Assembly: GCF_006716445.1 (NCBI RefSeq)
Contig: NZ_VFPA01000003.1
Location: 620,001 to 684,000, forward strand
DNA length: 64,000 nucleotides
Source: Pseudonocardia kunmingensis
GTDB taxonomy: Bacteria > Actinomycetota > Actinomycetes > Mycobacteriales > Pseudonocardiaceae
Direction of reading: 5' to 3'
Positions 44,976 through 53,217 of the stretch are shown here, one piece after another. Positions within the stretch are counted from its first letter, which is position 1. The number at the start of each line of letters is the position of its first letter. A model generated the notes under the pieces. It ran no database searches. It was not told the DNA's origin and worked only from the letters and a program-made list of their open reading frames with translations. Made by a program: the position numbers and the translations under genes.

Positions 44976-45962
44976 ATGCGCAAGAAGATGATCCTCGGCG
45001 CGCTCGCCGCCGTCACCGTGGCCGGTACGGCCGCATGCTCGTCGGGGGCGACGGCCGCGGCGCCCGAGGTCCGCGACAGCGTCCAGGGCCAGTCGCTCGC
45101 CTTCGTCCCCGGGGTGGCGGGCGACAGCTTCTACATCACCATGCAGTGCGGCATCCAGGCCGCTGCCGCCGAGCAGGGCATGACCGTCGACGTCCAGGCG
45201 CCCCAGCAGTTCGACCCCTCGCTGCAGACCCCGATCGTCAACGGCGTCGTGGCGCAGAAGCCGGCTGCGCTGCTCATCGCGCCCACCGACACCGTCGCGA
45301 TGTATCCGCCGCTGCTGCAGGCCAACCAGAACGGCATCGCCGTGGGGCTCGTGGACACGACCCTGGAGAACACCGAGCTGGCCGCGACGTCGGTGTCGAC
45401 CGACAACCGCGCCGGCGGTGCGGCCGCCGCCGACGCCCTCGCCGAGCTCGTCGGGGACCAGGGCAAGGTCCTGGTGATCGCGTTCAAGGCCGGCGCCTCG
45501 ACCTCGGACGCGCGCCAGCAGGGCTTCGAGCAGCAGATCGCGACGCACCCCGGGATCACCTACATCGGCGCCCAGGTCAACGACAACGACCCGGCGAAGG
45601 CGGCGTCGATCATCGGCGCGACCCTGGCCGCGCACCCCGACCTGGCGGGCGTCTTCGCCACCAACCAGTTCGCCGCCGAGGGCACCGCGACCGGCCTGCG
45701 CAACGCCGGCAAGATCGGCCAGGTCAAGGTCGTCGGCTTCGACGCGGGCCCGGTGCAGGTCAAGCAGCTCCAGCAGGGCGAGGTGCAGGCGCTCATCGCG
45801 CAGCAGCCCTACGAGATCGGCACGACGGCGGTGCAGCAGATCGTCGCCGCGATGACGGGCAAGCCGGTCACCAAGGAGGTGCCGACCGGGACGATCACGG
45901 TGACCCAGGAGAACTTCGCGCAGCCCGAGGTGCAGCAGGCCGTCTACAAGGCCGAGTGCTGA
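44976..45962 (+). CDS. sugar ABC transporter substrate-binding lipoprotein (RbsB-like)
   Basis: The 328-residue product has a lipobox (TVAGTAACSSG), then the periplasmic-binding 4 fold: DSFYITMQCGIQAAAAEQGM, IAPTDTVAMYPPLLQANQ, STDNRAGGAAAADAL and GFDAGPVQVKQLQQGEVQAL. Closest in type to ribose/fructose/allose binding proteins. The ligand is not defined. Confidence 0.92.
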   Translation: MRKKMILGALAAVTVAGTAACSSGATAAAPEVRDSVQGQSLAFVPGVAGDSFYITMQCGIQAAAAEQGMTVDVQAPQQFDPSLQTPIVNGVVAQKPAALLIAPTDTVAMYPPLLQANQNGIAVGLVDTTLENTELAATSVSTDNRAGGAAAADALAELVGDQGKVLVIAFKAGASTSDARQQGFEQQIATHPGITYIGAQVNDNDPAKAASIIGATLAAHPDLAGVFATNQFAAEGTATGLRNAGKIGQVKVVGFDAGPVQVKQLQQGEVQALIAQQPYEIGTTAVQQIVAAMTGKPVTKEVPTGTITVTQENFAQPEVQQAVYKAEC

Positions 45963-46011
45963 GCGGACCGGCGGGATCGGCACGCGCCGTGGGAGCGGAG
46001 GAACCGGCACG

Positions 46012-46815
46012 ATGAGGTCCGTGAGCGGACGCCCCGGGAACGGCCCCGGCCCCTACCGGTACGCCGCGAAGCGGCAGCAGGCCATCCTCGCGGCGCTGCG
46101 CGCCACGGGGCAGGTCAACGCCGCCGACCTGGCCGCCGAGTTCGGGGTCACGGCCGAGACGTTGCGCAAGGACCTCATCGTCCTCGAACGGCAGGGGCTG
46201 CTGCGCCGCGTGCACGGCGGCGCCCTTCCGGTCGACGACCTCACCTTCGAGCCGGACGTCGCGGCGCGCACCGAGTACGCGGAGGAGAAGAGCCGGATCG
46301 CCCGCGCCGCGCTGGCCCACCTGGAGCGCGCCGGCTCGGTGTTCCTCGACGCCGGTTCGACCACGTCGCGGCTCGCCGAGCTGCTCCCGGCAGACCGGGA
46401 GCTCACCGTCTTCACCAACACGCTCACGATCGCGCTGACCGTCGTCGCCAAGCCGAACGTGACCGTCTACACCCTCGGCGGCCGGGTGCGCGGGCCGACC
46501 CTCGCCGAGGTCGACACGTGGGCCGCACGCGCCCTTCGGGAGATCAACGTCGATATCGCGTTCCTCGGCACCAACGGCATCTCGCTGACCCGCGGCCTCA
46601 CCACCCCCGACCCGGCGGAGGCCGCGATCAAGCGGCTGATGCTCGAGTGCGCCCGCCGCACCGTGCTGCTGGCCGACCACAGCAAGGTCGGGATGGTGAG
46701 CCTGTGCCAGCACGGCGCGCTCGCCGACGTCGACGTCCTGATCACCGACACCGGGTTGCCCGGGCCCGACCTGGCCGCGCTGCGGTCGGCCGGGTTGACC
46801 GTGGAGCAAGCATGA
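46012..46815 (+). CDS. DeoR/GlpR family regulator of the ketose operon
   Basis: The 267-residue product has a DeoR winged helix (RQQAILAALRATGQVNAADL, ETLRKDLIVLERQGLLRRVH), and a DeoRC sensor domain with DAGSTTSRLAELL and TNTLTIAL, which binds phosphorylated sugars. It probably senses a phosphorylated product of its own operon and acts at the direct repeats at 41716 and 41736. Its stop overlaps the PfkB start. Confidence 0.92.
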   Translation: MRSVSGRPGNGPGPYRYAAKRQQAILAALRATGQVNAADLAAEFGVTAETLRKDLIVLERQGLLRRVHGGALPVDDLTFEPDVAARTEYAEEKSRIARAALAHLERAGSVFLDAGSTTSRLAELLPADRELTVFTNTLTIALTVVAKPNVTVYTLGGRVRGPTLAEVDTWAARALREINVDIAFLGTNGISLTRGLTTPDPAEAAIKRLMLECARRTVLLADHSKVGMVSLCQHGALADVDVLITDTGLPGPDLAALRSAGLTVEQA

Positions 46816-47747
46816 TCGTCACATTGACCCCCAACCCGAGCGTCGACCGCACCGTGTTCGTCGACGCCCTCCCCCACGGTGCCGTGGTCCGCAGCACGGA
46901 CAGCTGGTCGGAGCCCAGCGGGAAGGGCGTCAACGTCGCGCTCGCCCTGAACACCCACGGCGTGGCGACGGCCGCGGTGCTCCCGCTCGGCGGGCCGGTC
47001 GGCGCCCAGCTCACCCAGATGCTGCGGGCGGCCCGGCTGCCCTTCCACGCGGTACCGGTCGCGGGCGACATCCGCAGCAACATCAGCATCGTGGAGCCGG
47101 ACGGCACCGTCACCAAGATCAACGAGGCCGGCCCCGAGCTCACCACCGCCGAGGTCGCGCATCTGGTGAGCACGGCGCTCGAGCACGCGACGACGGCGCG
47201 CTGGTTGGCCGGCTGCGGCAGCCTGCCCGCGGGCGTGCCCGTCGAGTTCTACGCGACGCTCGTGCAGGAGGGGCGCCGGCGCGGGGTGCTGGTCGCCGTC
47301 GACACCTCGGGCCACCCGCTGCACGCCGTTCTCGACGCCGGGCCGGACGTGATCAAACCGAACGTCGACGAGCTCGCCGAGGCCACCGGCACCGAGCTGC
47401 GGACCTTCGACGACGTCGTCTCGGCCACCCAGAAGCTGCGGGTGCGCGGCGTCCGCTCCGTGCTGGCCAGCCTCGGCCCGGACGGCGCGCTCCTCGTCGA
47501 CTCGTCCGGGGTGCTGCACGGCGAGGCGCCCGCGGTGCCGATCGTGTCGACCGTCGGTGCGGGAGACGCGCTGCTCGCCGGCTTCCTCGCCGCAGGCGGC
47601 AGCGGACGGGACGCCCTCGCCCGCGGGCTGCGGTGGGCGGCCGCGGCCGTGCAGCACCGGGGCACGCTGTTCGGCGGCAGCGACGACGCCGTCCCCGTCA
47701 CGATCACCGCCGACCCGCCGCTGGACCGCAGGCTCCGCGCGGGCTGA
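46812..47747 (+). CDS. 1-phosphofructokinase/tagatose-6-phosphate kinase type PfkB kinase
   Basis: The 311-residue product starts MIVTLTPNPSVDRTVFVD, the FruK/LacC form, and has GKGVNVALALNTHG, and the PfkB signature VSTVGAGDALLAGFLA with the catalytic Asp. It adds a second phosphate to a hexulose phosphate, giving the substrate of the divergent aldolase. It ends 18 bases before repeat copy D. Confidence 0.92.
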   Translation: MIVTLTPNPSVDRTVFVDALPHGAVVRSTDSWSEPSGKGVNVALALNTHGVATAAVLPLGGPVGAQLTQMLRAARLPFHAVPVAGDIRSNISIVEPDGTVTKINEAGPELTTAEVAHLVSTALEHATTARWLAGCGSLPAGVPVEFYATLVQEGRRRGVLVAVDTSGHPLHAVLDAGPDVIKPNVDELAEATGTELRTFDDVVSATQKLRVRGVRSVLASLGPDGALLVDSSGVLHGEAPAVPIVSTVGAGDALLAGFLAAGGSGRDALARGLRWAAAAVQHRGTLFGGSDDAVPVTITADPPLDRRLRAG

Positions 47748-47765
47748 TCACGTGCCAACCCGCCG

Positions 47766-47814
47766 GACGAACGGCACTTTCGTCGGTTAGGAAGCGACGA
47801 AAGTGCCGTTCGTC
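47766..47814. repeat. palindromic repeat family 1, copy D
   Basis: Perfect 20-base arms (47766-47785 and 47795-47814) with loop GTTAGGAAG. It lacks the ATGCGGATCC tail of copies A-C. It lies between the convergent PfkB and GntR genes and may end both transcripts. Confidence 0.85.
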
Positions 47815-47827
47815 AGGCGTGGCGCGG

Positions 47828-48559
47828 TCAGCGGCTGCGCACCAGGACGAACTCGAACTTGTCCTCGACGAACCACGTGCGCGACCACGAGATCGGTTCA
47901 CCGCCGACGAGGTAGTGCACCTGGTCGAGGCACACGTACAGCGGCGTGTCCGGCTGCCCCGGCCCCCATCCGATCGCCGGGTCGTGCACCGCGTGGACGC
48001 GGGCGACGGCCTGGGCCGGGACGAGACCGTGGGGTTCGAGGTACTCGAACACCGACCCGGTGATGTCGTCGGGGTCCACGTCGTCCGGAAGGGCCTCGGC
48101 GTTGATGAGGTCGTGCTCGAAGGCGACGACCTCGTCGTCGGCCAGGAAGCTGCGCTGGAGCGCGACGACGCGCAGGGGGCCGGTGCTGTCGAAGCGCCGG
48201 GCCTCCTCCTGCGTGGCCAGGCGGTGTTCGCGAAGGCGGTAGACGACCTCGCACGTGTAGCCCTGCTCGGCGATGATCCGGCTCGTCGAGCGGAGGTCCT
48301 GCAGACCCGCTCGGATGCCGCCACCGTGTGACGTGACGAACGTGCCGGCGCCCTGCCGCACGCGCAGGAGGCCGCTCTCGGCGAGGCGGCGCAGCGCGCT
48401 GCGCACGGTGGCGCGGCTGACCCCGTACTCACCGGCGAGCTGCTGCTCAGAGGGCAGGCGGTGGCCCGGCTCCCAGTCGCCGTTGCTGATGCGCTCACGC
48501 AACCGGTCGGCCAGCTGGACGGGAAGCGACCGCGCGTCACGAAGCCGGCTGGTCGCCAT
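47828..48559 (-). CDS. GntR/HutC family regulator of the nucleoside operon
   Basis: The 243-residue product has a GntR winged helix (LPSEQQLAGEYGVSRATVRS, GAGTFV) and a UTRA ligand domain (LRVVALQRSFLADDEVVAFE, GGEPISWSRTWF). Its gene is divergent from the BMP/ABC operon with a 96-base shared region, so it is probably the local repressor, sensing a nucleoside or pentose phosphate. Confidence 0.92.
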   Translation of the reverse strand: MATSRLRDARSLPVQLADRLRERISNGDWEPGHRLPSEQQLAGEYGVSRATVRSALRRLAESGLLRVRQGAGTFVTSHGGGIRAGLQDLRSTSRIIAEQGYTCEVVYRLREHRLATQEEARRFDSTGPLRVVALQRSFLADDEVVAFEHDLINAEALPDDVDPDDITGSVFEYLEPHGLVPAQAVARVHAVHDPAIGWGPGQPDTPLYVCLDQVHYLVGGEPISWSRTWFVEDKFEFVLVRSR

Positions 48560-48576
48560 GCACGCCCTCCGTCAGC

Positions 48577-48641
48577 TTGACGTCGACAACTTGCCTACCC
48601 GATAGTGACGCCAACTTATCAGACACTAGTCGTCAGACGAC
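48577..48641. promoter_or_regulatory. promoter and palindromic operator of the nucleoside operon
   Basis: TTGACG (48577-48582) with GATAGT 18 bases on (48601-48606), and TTGCCT (48591-48596) with ACTTAT 17 bases on (48614-48619), are two possible plus-strand promoters. GTCGTCAGACGAC (48629-48641) is a perfect 6-1-6 palindrome just after them, a likely GntR operator. Confidence 0.5.
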
Positions 48642-48655
48642 CTACAGGAGCGTTC

Positions 48656-49696
48656 ATGCCTCCAGCGCGCAGTCACCTCGTCGCGGTCGCGTCCGTCGCG
48701 CTGTGCACCGTCGCTCTCACCGGCTGCAACGCCAACGCCGACCGGGCGCCCGCCGCCGCCGACGACGGCCGGTCGTTGATCCTGGTGACCCCGGAGCCGG
48801 TGGGTGTGAACCCGTTCCTGCAGCTGGCGGTGAAGGGCGTCGAGGACGCGGCCGCGCAGCACGGCGCGAGCTCGAAGGTCTTCCAGAGCCAGGACGCAAC
48901 CACCGTCCAGCAGCAGGTCGAGGCCGCTGTCGCCGAGCAGCCCGACGTCCTCGCGGTCGTCGGCTTCGAGTTCGCCGACTCGATCGCCGCCGCGGCCACC
49001 GCCAACCCCGACCAGCAGTTCCTCTTCGTCGACGCCTGCACCACCGAGCAGTTCCCGAACGTGACGTGCGCCGTGTTCCGCGAGCACGAGGCCACGTTCC
49101 TCGCCGGGGTGGAGGCCGGGCTGCTCACCACGACGAACAAGGTCGGCGCCGTGGTGGCGCTCGACACCCCGCAGATCCGCCGGTTCTCCGATCCCTTCGG
49201 CGCCGGCGCGGCGCACGTGAACCCGCAGGTCTCGTTCACCCCGCTCTACGTCGGGGGGCCGAGCCCGTTCAACGACCCCGCCCGGGCCAAGGAGCAGGCG
49301 CTGTCCCTCGCGGCGCAGTCGGTCGACCAGGTCATCGCGTCGAGCGCCGCGGGCAACCTGGGCGTCTTCGACGCGGCGAAGCAGAGCGGGTTCGCCGCGT
49401 TCGGTGTCGACGTCGACCAGTGCGGGCTCGCGCCGGGTCAGGTCGTCGACAACGTGATCAAGGAGGTCGACCGGGTCACCGCGGACGGCGTCGAGAAGAT
49501 CCTGGCCGGCCAGGGCGGCACGACCGTGTCCTACGGGCTGGCCGAGGGCGGCGTGACGCTGACCGGCCTCGAGGAGGGCCTCGCGCAGACCCAGTGCGTC
49601 ATCGCCCAGCACCCCGACGTGCAGGCCGAGCTCGCGAGGGTGCGCGACCAGATCGTCAGCGGCGAGGTGCGAGTCGATGACCCGGCAGGCGTGTGA
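48656..49696 (+). CDS. BMP family nucleoside ABC transporter substrate-binding lipoprotein
   Basis: The 346-residue product has a lipobox (TVALTGCNAN) and the PnrA/BMP fold: QQVEAAVAEQPDVLAVVGFE, FLFVDACTTEQFPNVTCAVF, HEATFLAGVEAGLLTTTNKV. BMP proteins in this group bind purine and other nucleosides. GGAG lies about six bases before ATG 48656. It leads a seven-gene operon and overlaps the ATPase gene by 20 bases. Confidence 0.9.
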   Translation: MPPARSHLVAVASVALCTVALTGCNANADRAPAAADDGRSLILVTPEPVGVNPFLQLAVKGVEDAAAQHGASSKVFQSQDATTVQQQVEAAVAEQPDVLAVVGFEFADSIAAAATANPDQQFLFVDACTTEQFPNVTCAVFREHEATFLAGVEAGLLTTTNKVGAVVALDTPQIRRFSDPFGAGAAHVNPQVSFTPLYVGGPSPFNDPARAKEQALSLAAQSVDQVIASSAAGNLGVFDAAKQSGFAAFGVDVDQCGLAPGQVVDNVIKEVDRVTADGVEKILAGQGGTTVSYGLAEGGVTLTGLEEGLAQTQCVIAQHPDVQAELARVRDQIVSGEVRVDDPAGV

Positions 49697-51284
49697 GGGG
49701 AACGCCGCACCGGGCGGCGACCCGGGCCGGCCGGGGGACGAGCCCGAGGTCGAGATGGTCGGCATCGTCAAGCGGTTCCCGAACGGGGTGCTGGCCAACG
49801 ACCACGCCGAGCTGCGCCTCGCGCCCGGGGAGATCCACGCCCTCGTCGGGGAGAACGGCGCCGGCAAGTCGACGCTGATGTCCGTCCTGTACGGGCTCAT
49901 CGCCCCGGACGCGGGCGAGGTCCGCGTGCGCGGGGTGCCCACCCGGTTCCGGTCGCCGATCGACGCCTCCGCCGCCGGGATGGGCATGGTGCACCAGGCC
50001 TTCCGGCTGTTCCCGTCGATGACGGTGGCGGAGAACGTGGTGTACCGGGCCGAACCGCAGCGGCTGCGCGGCGTGCTGGACCGCGCGGCGGCGCACCGCG
50101 AGGTCGCCGACCTCGCCACGCGCCACGGGTTGCAGGTCGATCCCCGGGCGCGCGTGGCGTCCCTGTCGGTCGGCGTCCGGCAGCGGGTCGAGATCCTCAA
50201 GGCGCTCTACCGGGAGGCGCGCGTCCTCATCCTCGACGAGCCGACCGCCGTGCTCACGCCGCAGGAGACCGCGCTGTTGTTCGACGTGCTCCGCAACCTG
50301 CGTGCGTCCGGACGCACCGCCGTGATCGTCACCCACAAGCTGGGCGAGGTGCTCGAGATCAGCGACTCGGTCACCGTGCTGCGCGACGGGCGAACCGTCG
50401 CGCGCCTGACGACCGCCGACACCGACGCCCACGAGATCGCCCGGCACATGACCGGTCGGTCGGTCGACCTCGACGGCCGGTGGGTCCCCGGCCGGCCGGC
50501 CGGACCCGTCCTCGAGGTCGACCGGCTCACGGTGCCCGGCACCGCCGGCAGGCCTGCGGTCGACGACGTCACCCTGCAGGTGCGGTCCGGGGAGATCGTG
50601 GGCATCGCCGGCGTCGCCGGCAACGGTCAGGTGGAGCTACTCGAGGCGATCGCCGGGCTGCGCGGGGCCGAGCGCGGCAGCGTCCGGGTCGACGGGACGA
50701 GCCTCGACCCGCTCTCCGCCGGGCAACGTCGGCGGGCCGGGATCGCCTACATCCCCGAGGACAGGGCCGCCACCGGGTCGGCCGTCGACGCGCCGGTCGG
50801 CGACAACCTCTCCATGGGCTTCCACCGGCAACCGCCGCTGCGGCGGGGGTGGACGATGGACCGCAAGGCGGCCCGGCAGCACGCCGAGAGGATCGTCGGC
50901 GCCCTCGGCATCAAGGTCCGCTCCGCGGCCGTCCCCGCCGCGACGCTGTCCGGGGGGAACCTGCAGAAGCTGATCGTCGGGCGCGAGATGGCCCACGACG
51001 CGCCGGTCCTGCTGGTCGACCAGCCGACGCGCGGCGTCGACATCGGGGCCATCGAGAACATCCACGCGCGGTTGCGCGCCTACCGCGACGCCGGTCACGC
51101 CGTGCTGCTGACCTCGGCCGAGCTCAGCGAGCTCTTCGCGCTGGCCGACCGGCTGGCGGTGATGTTCGAGGGCCGCGTGGTCGCGGTCCTCCCCCGCGAG
51201 ACCGCGACGGAGGAGGAGGTCGGCCTCGCCATGTCCGGGATCGCACCGGGAGCACGCCCGCCCGGCGGGGAGGGCGAACGGTGA
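49677..51284 (+). CDS. nucleoside ABC transporter ATPase (two domains)
   Basis: The 535-residue product has two ABC domains: Walker A VGENGAGKSTLMSVLYGL, a degenerate signature SLSVGVRQRVEILKAL, LILDEPTAVLTPQE; then GVAGNGQVELLEAIAG, LSGGNLQKLIVGREMA and LLVDQPTRGVDIGA. The second Walker A is altered, as in NupA/RbsA-type transporters. It powers the two permeases that follow. Confidence 0.93.
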   Translation: MTRQACEGNAAPGGDPGRPGDEPEVEMVGIVKRFPNGVLANDHAELRLAPGEIHALVGENGAGKSTLMSVLYGLIAPDAGEVRVRGVPTRFRSPIDASAAGMGMVHQAFRLFPSMTVAENVVYRAEPQRLRGVLDRAAAHREVADLATRHGLQVDPRARVASLSVGVRQRVEILKALYREARVLILDEPTAVLTPQETALLFDVLRNLRASGRTAVIVTHKLGEVLEISDSVTVLRDGRTVARLTTADTDAHEIARHMTGRSVDLDGRWVPGRPAGPVLEVDRLTVPGTAGRPAVDDVTLQVRSGEIVGIAGVAGNGQVELLEAIAGLRGAERGSVRVDGTSLDPLSAGQRRRAGIAYIPEDRAATGSAVDAPVGDNLSMGFHRQPPLRRGWTMDRKAARQHAERIVGALGIKVRSAAVPAATLSGGNLQKLIVGREMAHDAPVLLVDQPTRGVDIGAIENIHARLRAYRDAGHAVLLTSAELSELFALADRLAVMFEGRVVAVLPRETATEEEVGLAMSGIAPGARPPGGEGER

Positions 51285-52324
51285 CCGTGACGCCGAGCAC
51301 CGTGGCCCGCGGGCTCCTGTCGTCGCCGGTCGCGCTCGCCCTGCTGGGGTCGCTCCTGGTCGGCTCGATCATCCTGCTCGCGGCGGGCGGCAACCCGCTC
51401 GAGGCCTACGCGGCGATCGTGACCGGAGCCTTCGGCGGCCCGAGCCAGTGGCGCAACACGATCTCCGTCGCGGTTCCGGTGGTGGCCATGGCGCTCGCCG
51501 TGGCGGTCCCGTTGCGGGCCGGGGTGGTGAACCTCGGCGGCGAGGGGCAGATCGTCGCCGGCGGGATCACGGCGGTCGTCGTGGGCACCACGGTCGACCT
51601 GCCGATGCCCGTGTCGCTGCTGGTCGCGCTCGCCGCCGGGGCCATGGCCGGCGGGCTCGTCGGTGCGGTTCCCGCCGTCCTGGAGAACCGGCTGGGGGTG
51701 CCGCTCCTGGTCAGCTCGCTGTTGCTGTCCTACCCGGTCGTGGCCCTCGCCTCGTACCTCGTCCGGTTCCCGCTGCGCGATCCGGGGACGGGGCTGCCCC
51801 AGACCCCGCCCCTCGGGGAGGCCTACCGGATGCCGACGGTGTTCGGCGTGGCCGCGAGCCTGCTGGTCGTCGTGGCCGTCGTCGCGGTCGTCGTCGTGAT
51901 CGACCGGAGGACTCCGTTCGGCTACGAGGTGCGGCTCACCGGGCTCAACCGGCGCTTCACCGAGTACGCGGGCGTCGACGTCCCCCGCATGGTGACGCGG
52001 GTGATGGTCGGCGGCGGCGCCGTCGCCGGCCTGGTCGGCGCCATGCTCGTGACCTCCTTCCCGCACCGCTTCATCGACGGAGCCCTGATCGTCCCGAGCT
52101 ACACGTGGACGGGGCTGCTGGCCGCCCTGCTCGCACGCGCGAACCCGCTCGGAGCCGCGCTGGCCGGCGTCTTCTTCGCGGCGCTGCAGGTCGGCGGGTT
52201 CGGCATGGAGCGCTCGACCGACATCCCCCGCGAGCTGAGCTCGGTGCTGCAGGCGGTCGTGATCGTGATCCTCGCGGCGAGCATCGGCGTGGCAGGTCGG
52301 CGAACCCGGAAGAACGAGGTCTGA
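51281..52324 (+). CDS. nucleoside ABC transporter permease 1
   Basis: The 347-residue product has about nine helices and BPD_transp_2 signatures RAGVVNLGGEGQIVAGG and EVRLTGLNRRFTEYAGVDVP (coupling loop). It is NupB/YufP-like. GTG 51281 overlaps the ATPase stop (GTGA). Confidence 0.92.
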   Translation: MTVTPSTVARGLLSSPVALALLGSLLVGSIILLAAGGNPLEAYAAIVTGAFGGPSQWRNTISVAVPVVAMALAVAVPLRAGVVNLGGEGQIVAGGITAVVVGTTVDLPMPVSLLVALAAGAMAGGLVGAVPAVLENRLGVPLLVSSLLLSYPVVALASYLVRFPLRDPGTGLPQTPPLGEAYRMPTVFGVAASLLVVVAVVAVVVVIDRRTPFGYEVRLTGLNRRFTEYAGVDVPRMVTRVMVGGGAVAGLVGAMLVTSFPHRFIDGALIVPSYTWTGLLAALLARANPLGAALAGVFFAALQVGGFGMERSTDIPRELSSVLQAVVIVILAASIGVAGRRTRKNEV

Positions 52325-52326
52325 CC

Positions 52327-53217
52327 ATGCTCGCCGACATCATCGACATCTCGCTCGTCTCGTCGGTCCTGCGCGCCCTCACCCCGGTCCTGCTGGCCGC
52401 GCTGGGCGGTGCCCTGTGTGCCCGGGCGGGCGTCTTCAACGTGGGCCTCGAGGGCTTCATGCTCATCGGCGCCTTCGCCGCGGTCGCAGGGAGCTGGTTC
52501 GGCGGGAGCGCGTGGATCGGGGTGGGCGCCGCCGTGCTCGCCGGAGCCGCGACGGCCGCTGTGCTGTCCGTTGCCTCGATCCGGCTCGGCGGTGGCGAGA
52601 TCATCGTCGGCATCGCCCTGAACCTGCTCGCGGTCGGGCTCACGGCGTTCCTGCTGCGCACCACCTTCGGCACCCAGGGCACCTTCACCGACCCGGCGCT
52701 GCAGGGTCTCCCCACGGTCGGCGGGCAGACCCCGCTCACCTACCTCGCCTGGGCGCTGGTCCCGATCCTCTCGCTGTTCCTCCGGCGCCACGTCTGGGGA
52801 TTCCGGCTGCAGGGCGTCGGCGAAGCGCCGGAGGCCGCCCACAGCCTCGGCGTGAACCCGGCGACCTACCGGCACGCGGCGGTGCTGGCCAGCGGGGTGC
52901 TCTGCGGCCTTGCCGGGGCGCAGCTCGCCCTCGGGAACGTCGTGCTGTTCTCCCAGAACATGACGGCGGGCCGCGGCTGGGTCGCCGTCGTCGCGGTCAT
53001 GCTCGGCCAGGCCGCGCCGTTCGGGGTGCTCTTCGCCAGCCTGCTGTTCGCGACGACGGAGGCGATCGGGTTCCGCCTCCAGGGCCTCGGCCTCCCGTCG
53101 CAGGTGGCCTCGGCAGCGCCCTACGCCCTCACCCTCCTGGCCCTCGTCGCAGCGAGCCTGCGCAGCCGGGGGCTGCTGCCCGCCCGACCATCGGAACCCC
53201 ACCAGGAGAAGGTGTGA
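52327..53217 (+). CDS. nucleoside ABC transporter permease 2
   Basis: The 296-residue product has about eight helices with CARAGVFNVGLEGFMLIGAF and FRLQGVGEAPEAAHSLGVNP, the NupC/YufQ-like partner of permease 1. Its stop overlaps the next start (GTGTGA). Confidence 0.92.
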   Translation: MLADIIDISLVSSVLRALTPVLLAALGGALCARAGVFNVGLEGFMLIGAFAAVAGSWFGGSAWIGVGAAVLAGAATAAVLSVASIRLGGGEIIVGIALNLLAVGLTAFLLRTTFGTQGTFTDPALQGLPTVGGQTPLTYLAWALVPILSLFLRRHVWGFRLQGVGEAPEAAHSLGVNPATYRHAAVLASGVLCGLAGAQLALGNVVLFSQNMTAGRGWVAVVAVMLGQAAPFGVLFASLLFATTEAIGFRLQGLGLPSQVASAAPYALTLLALVAASLRSRGLLPARPSEPHQEKV

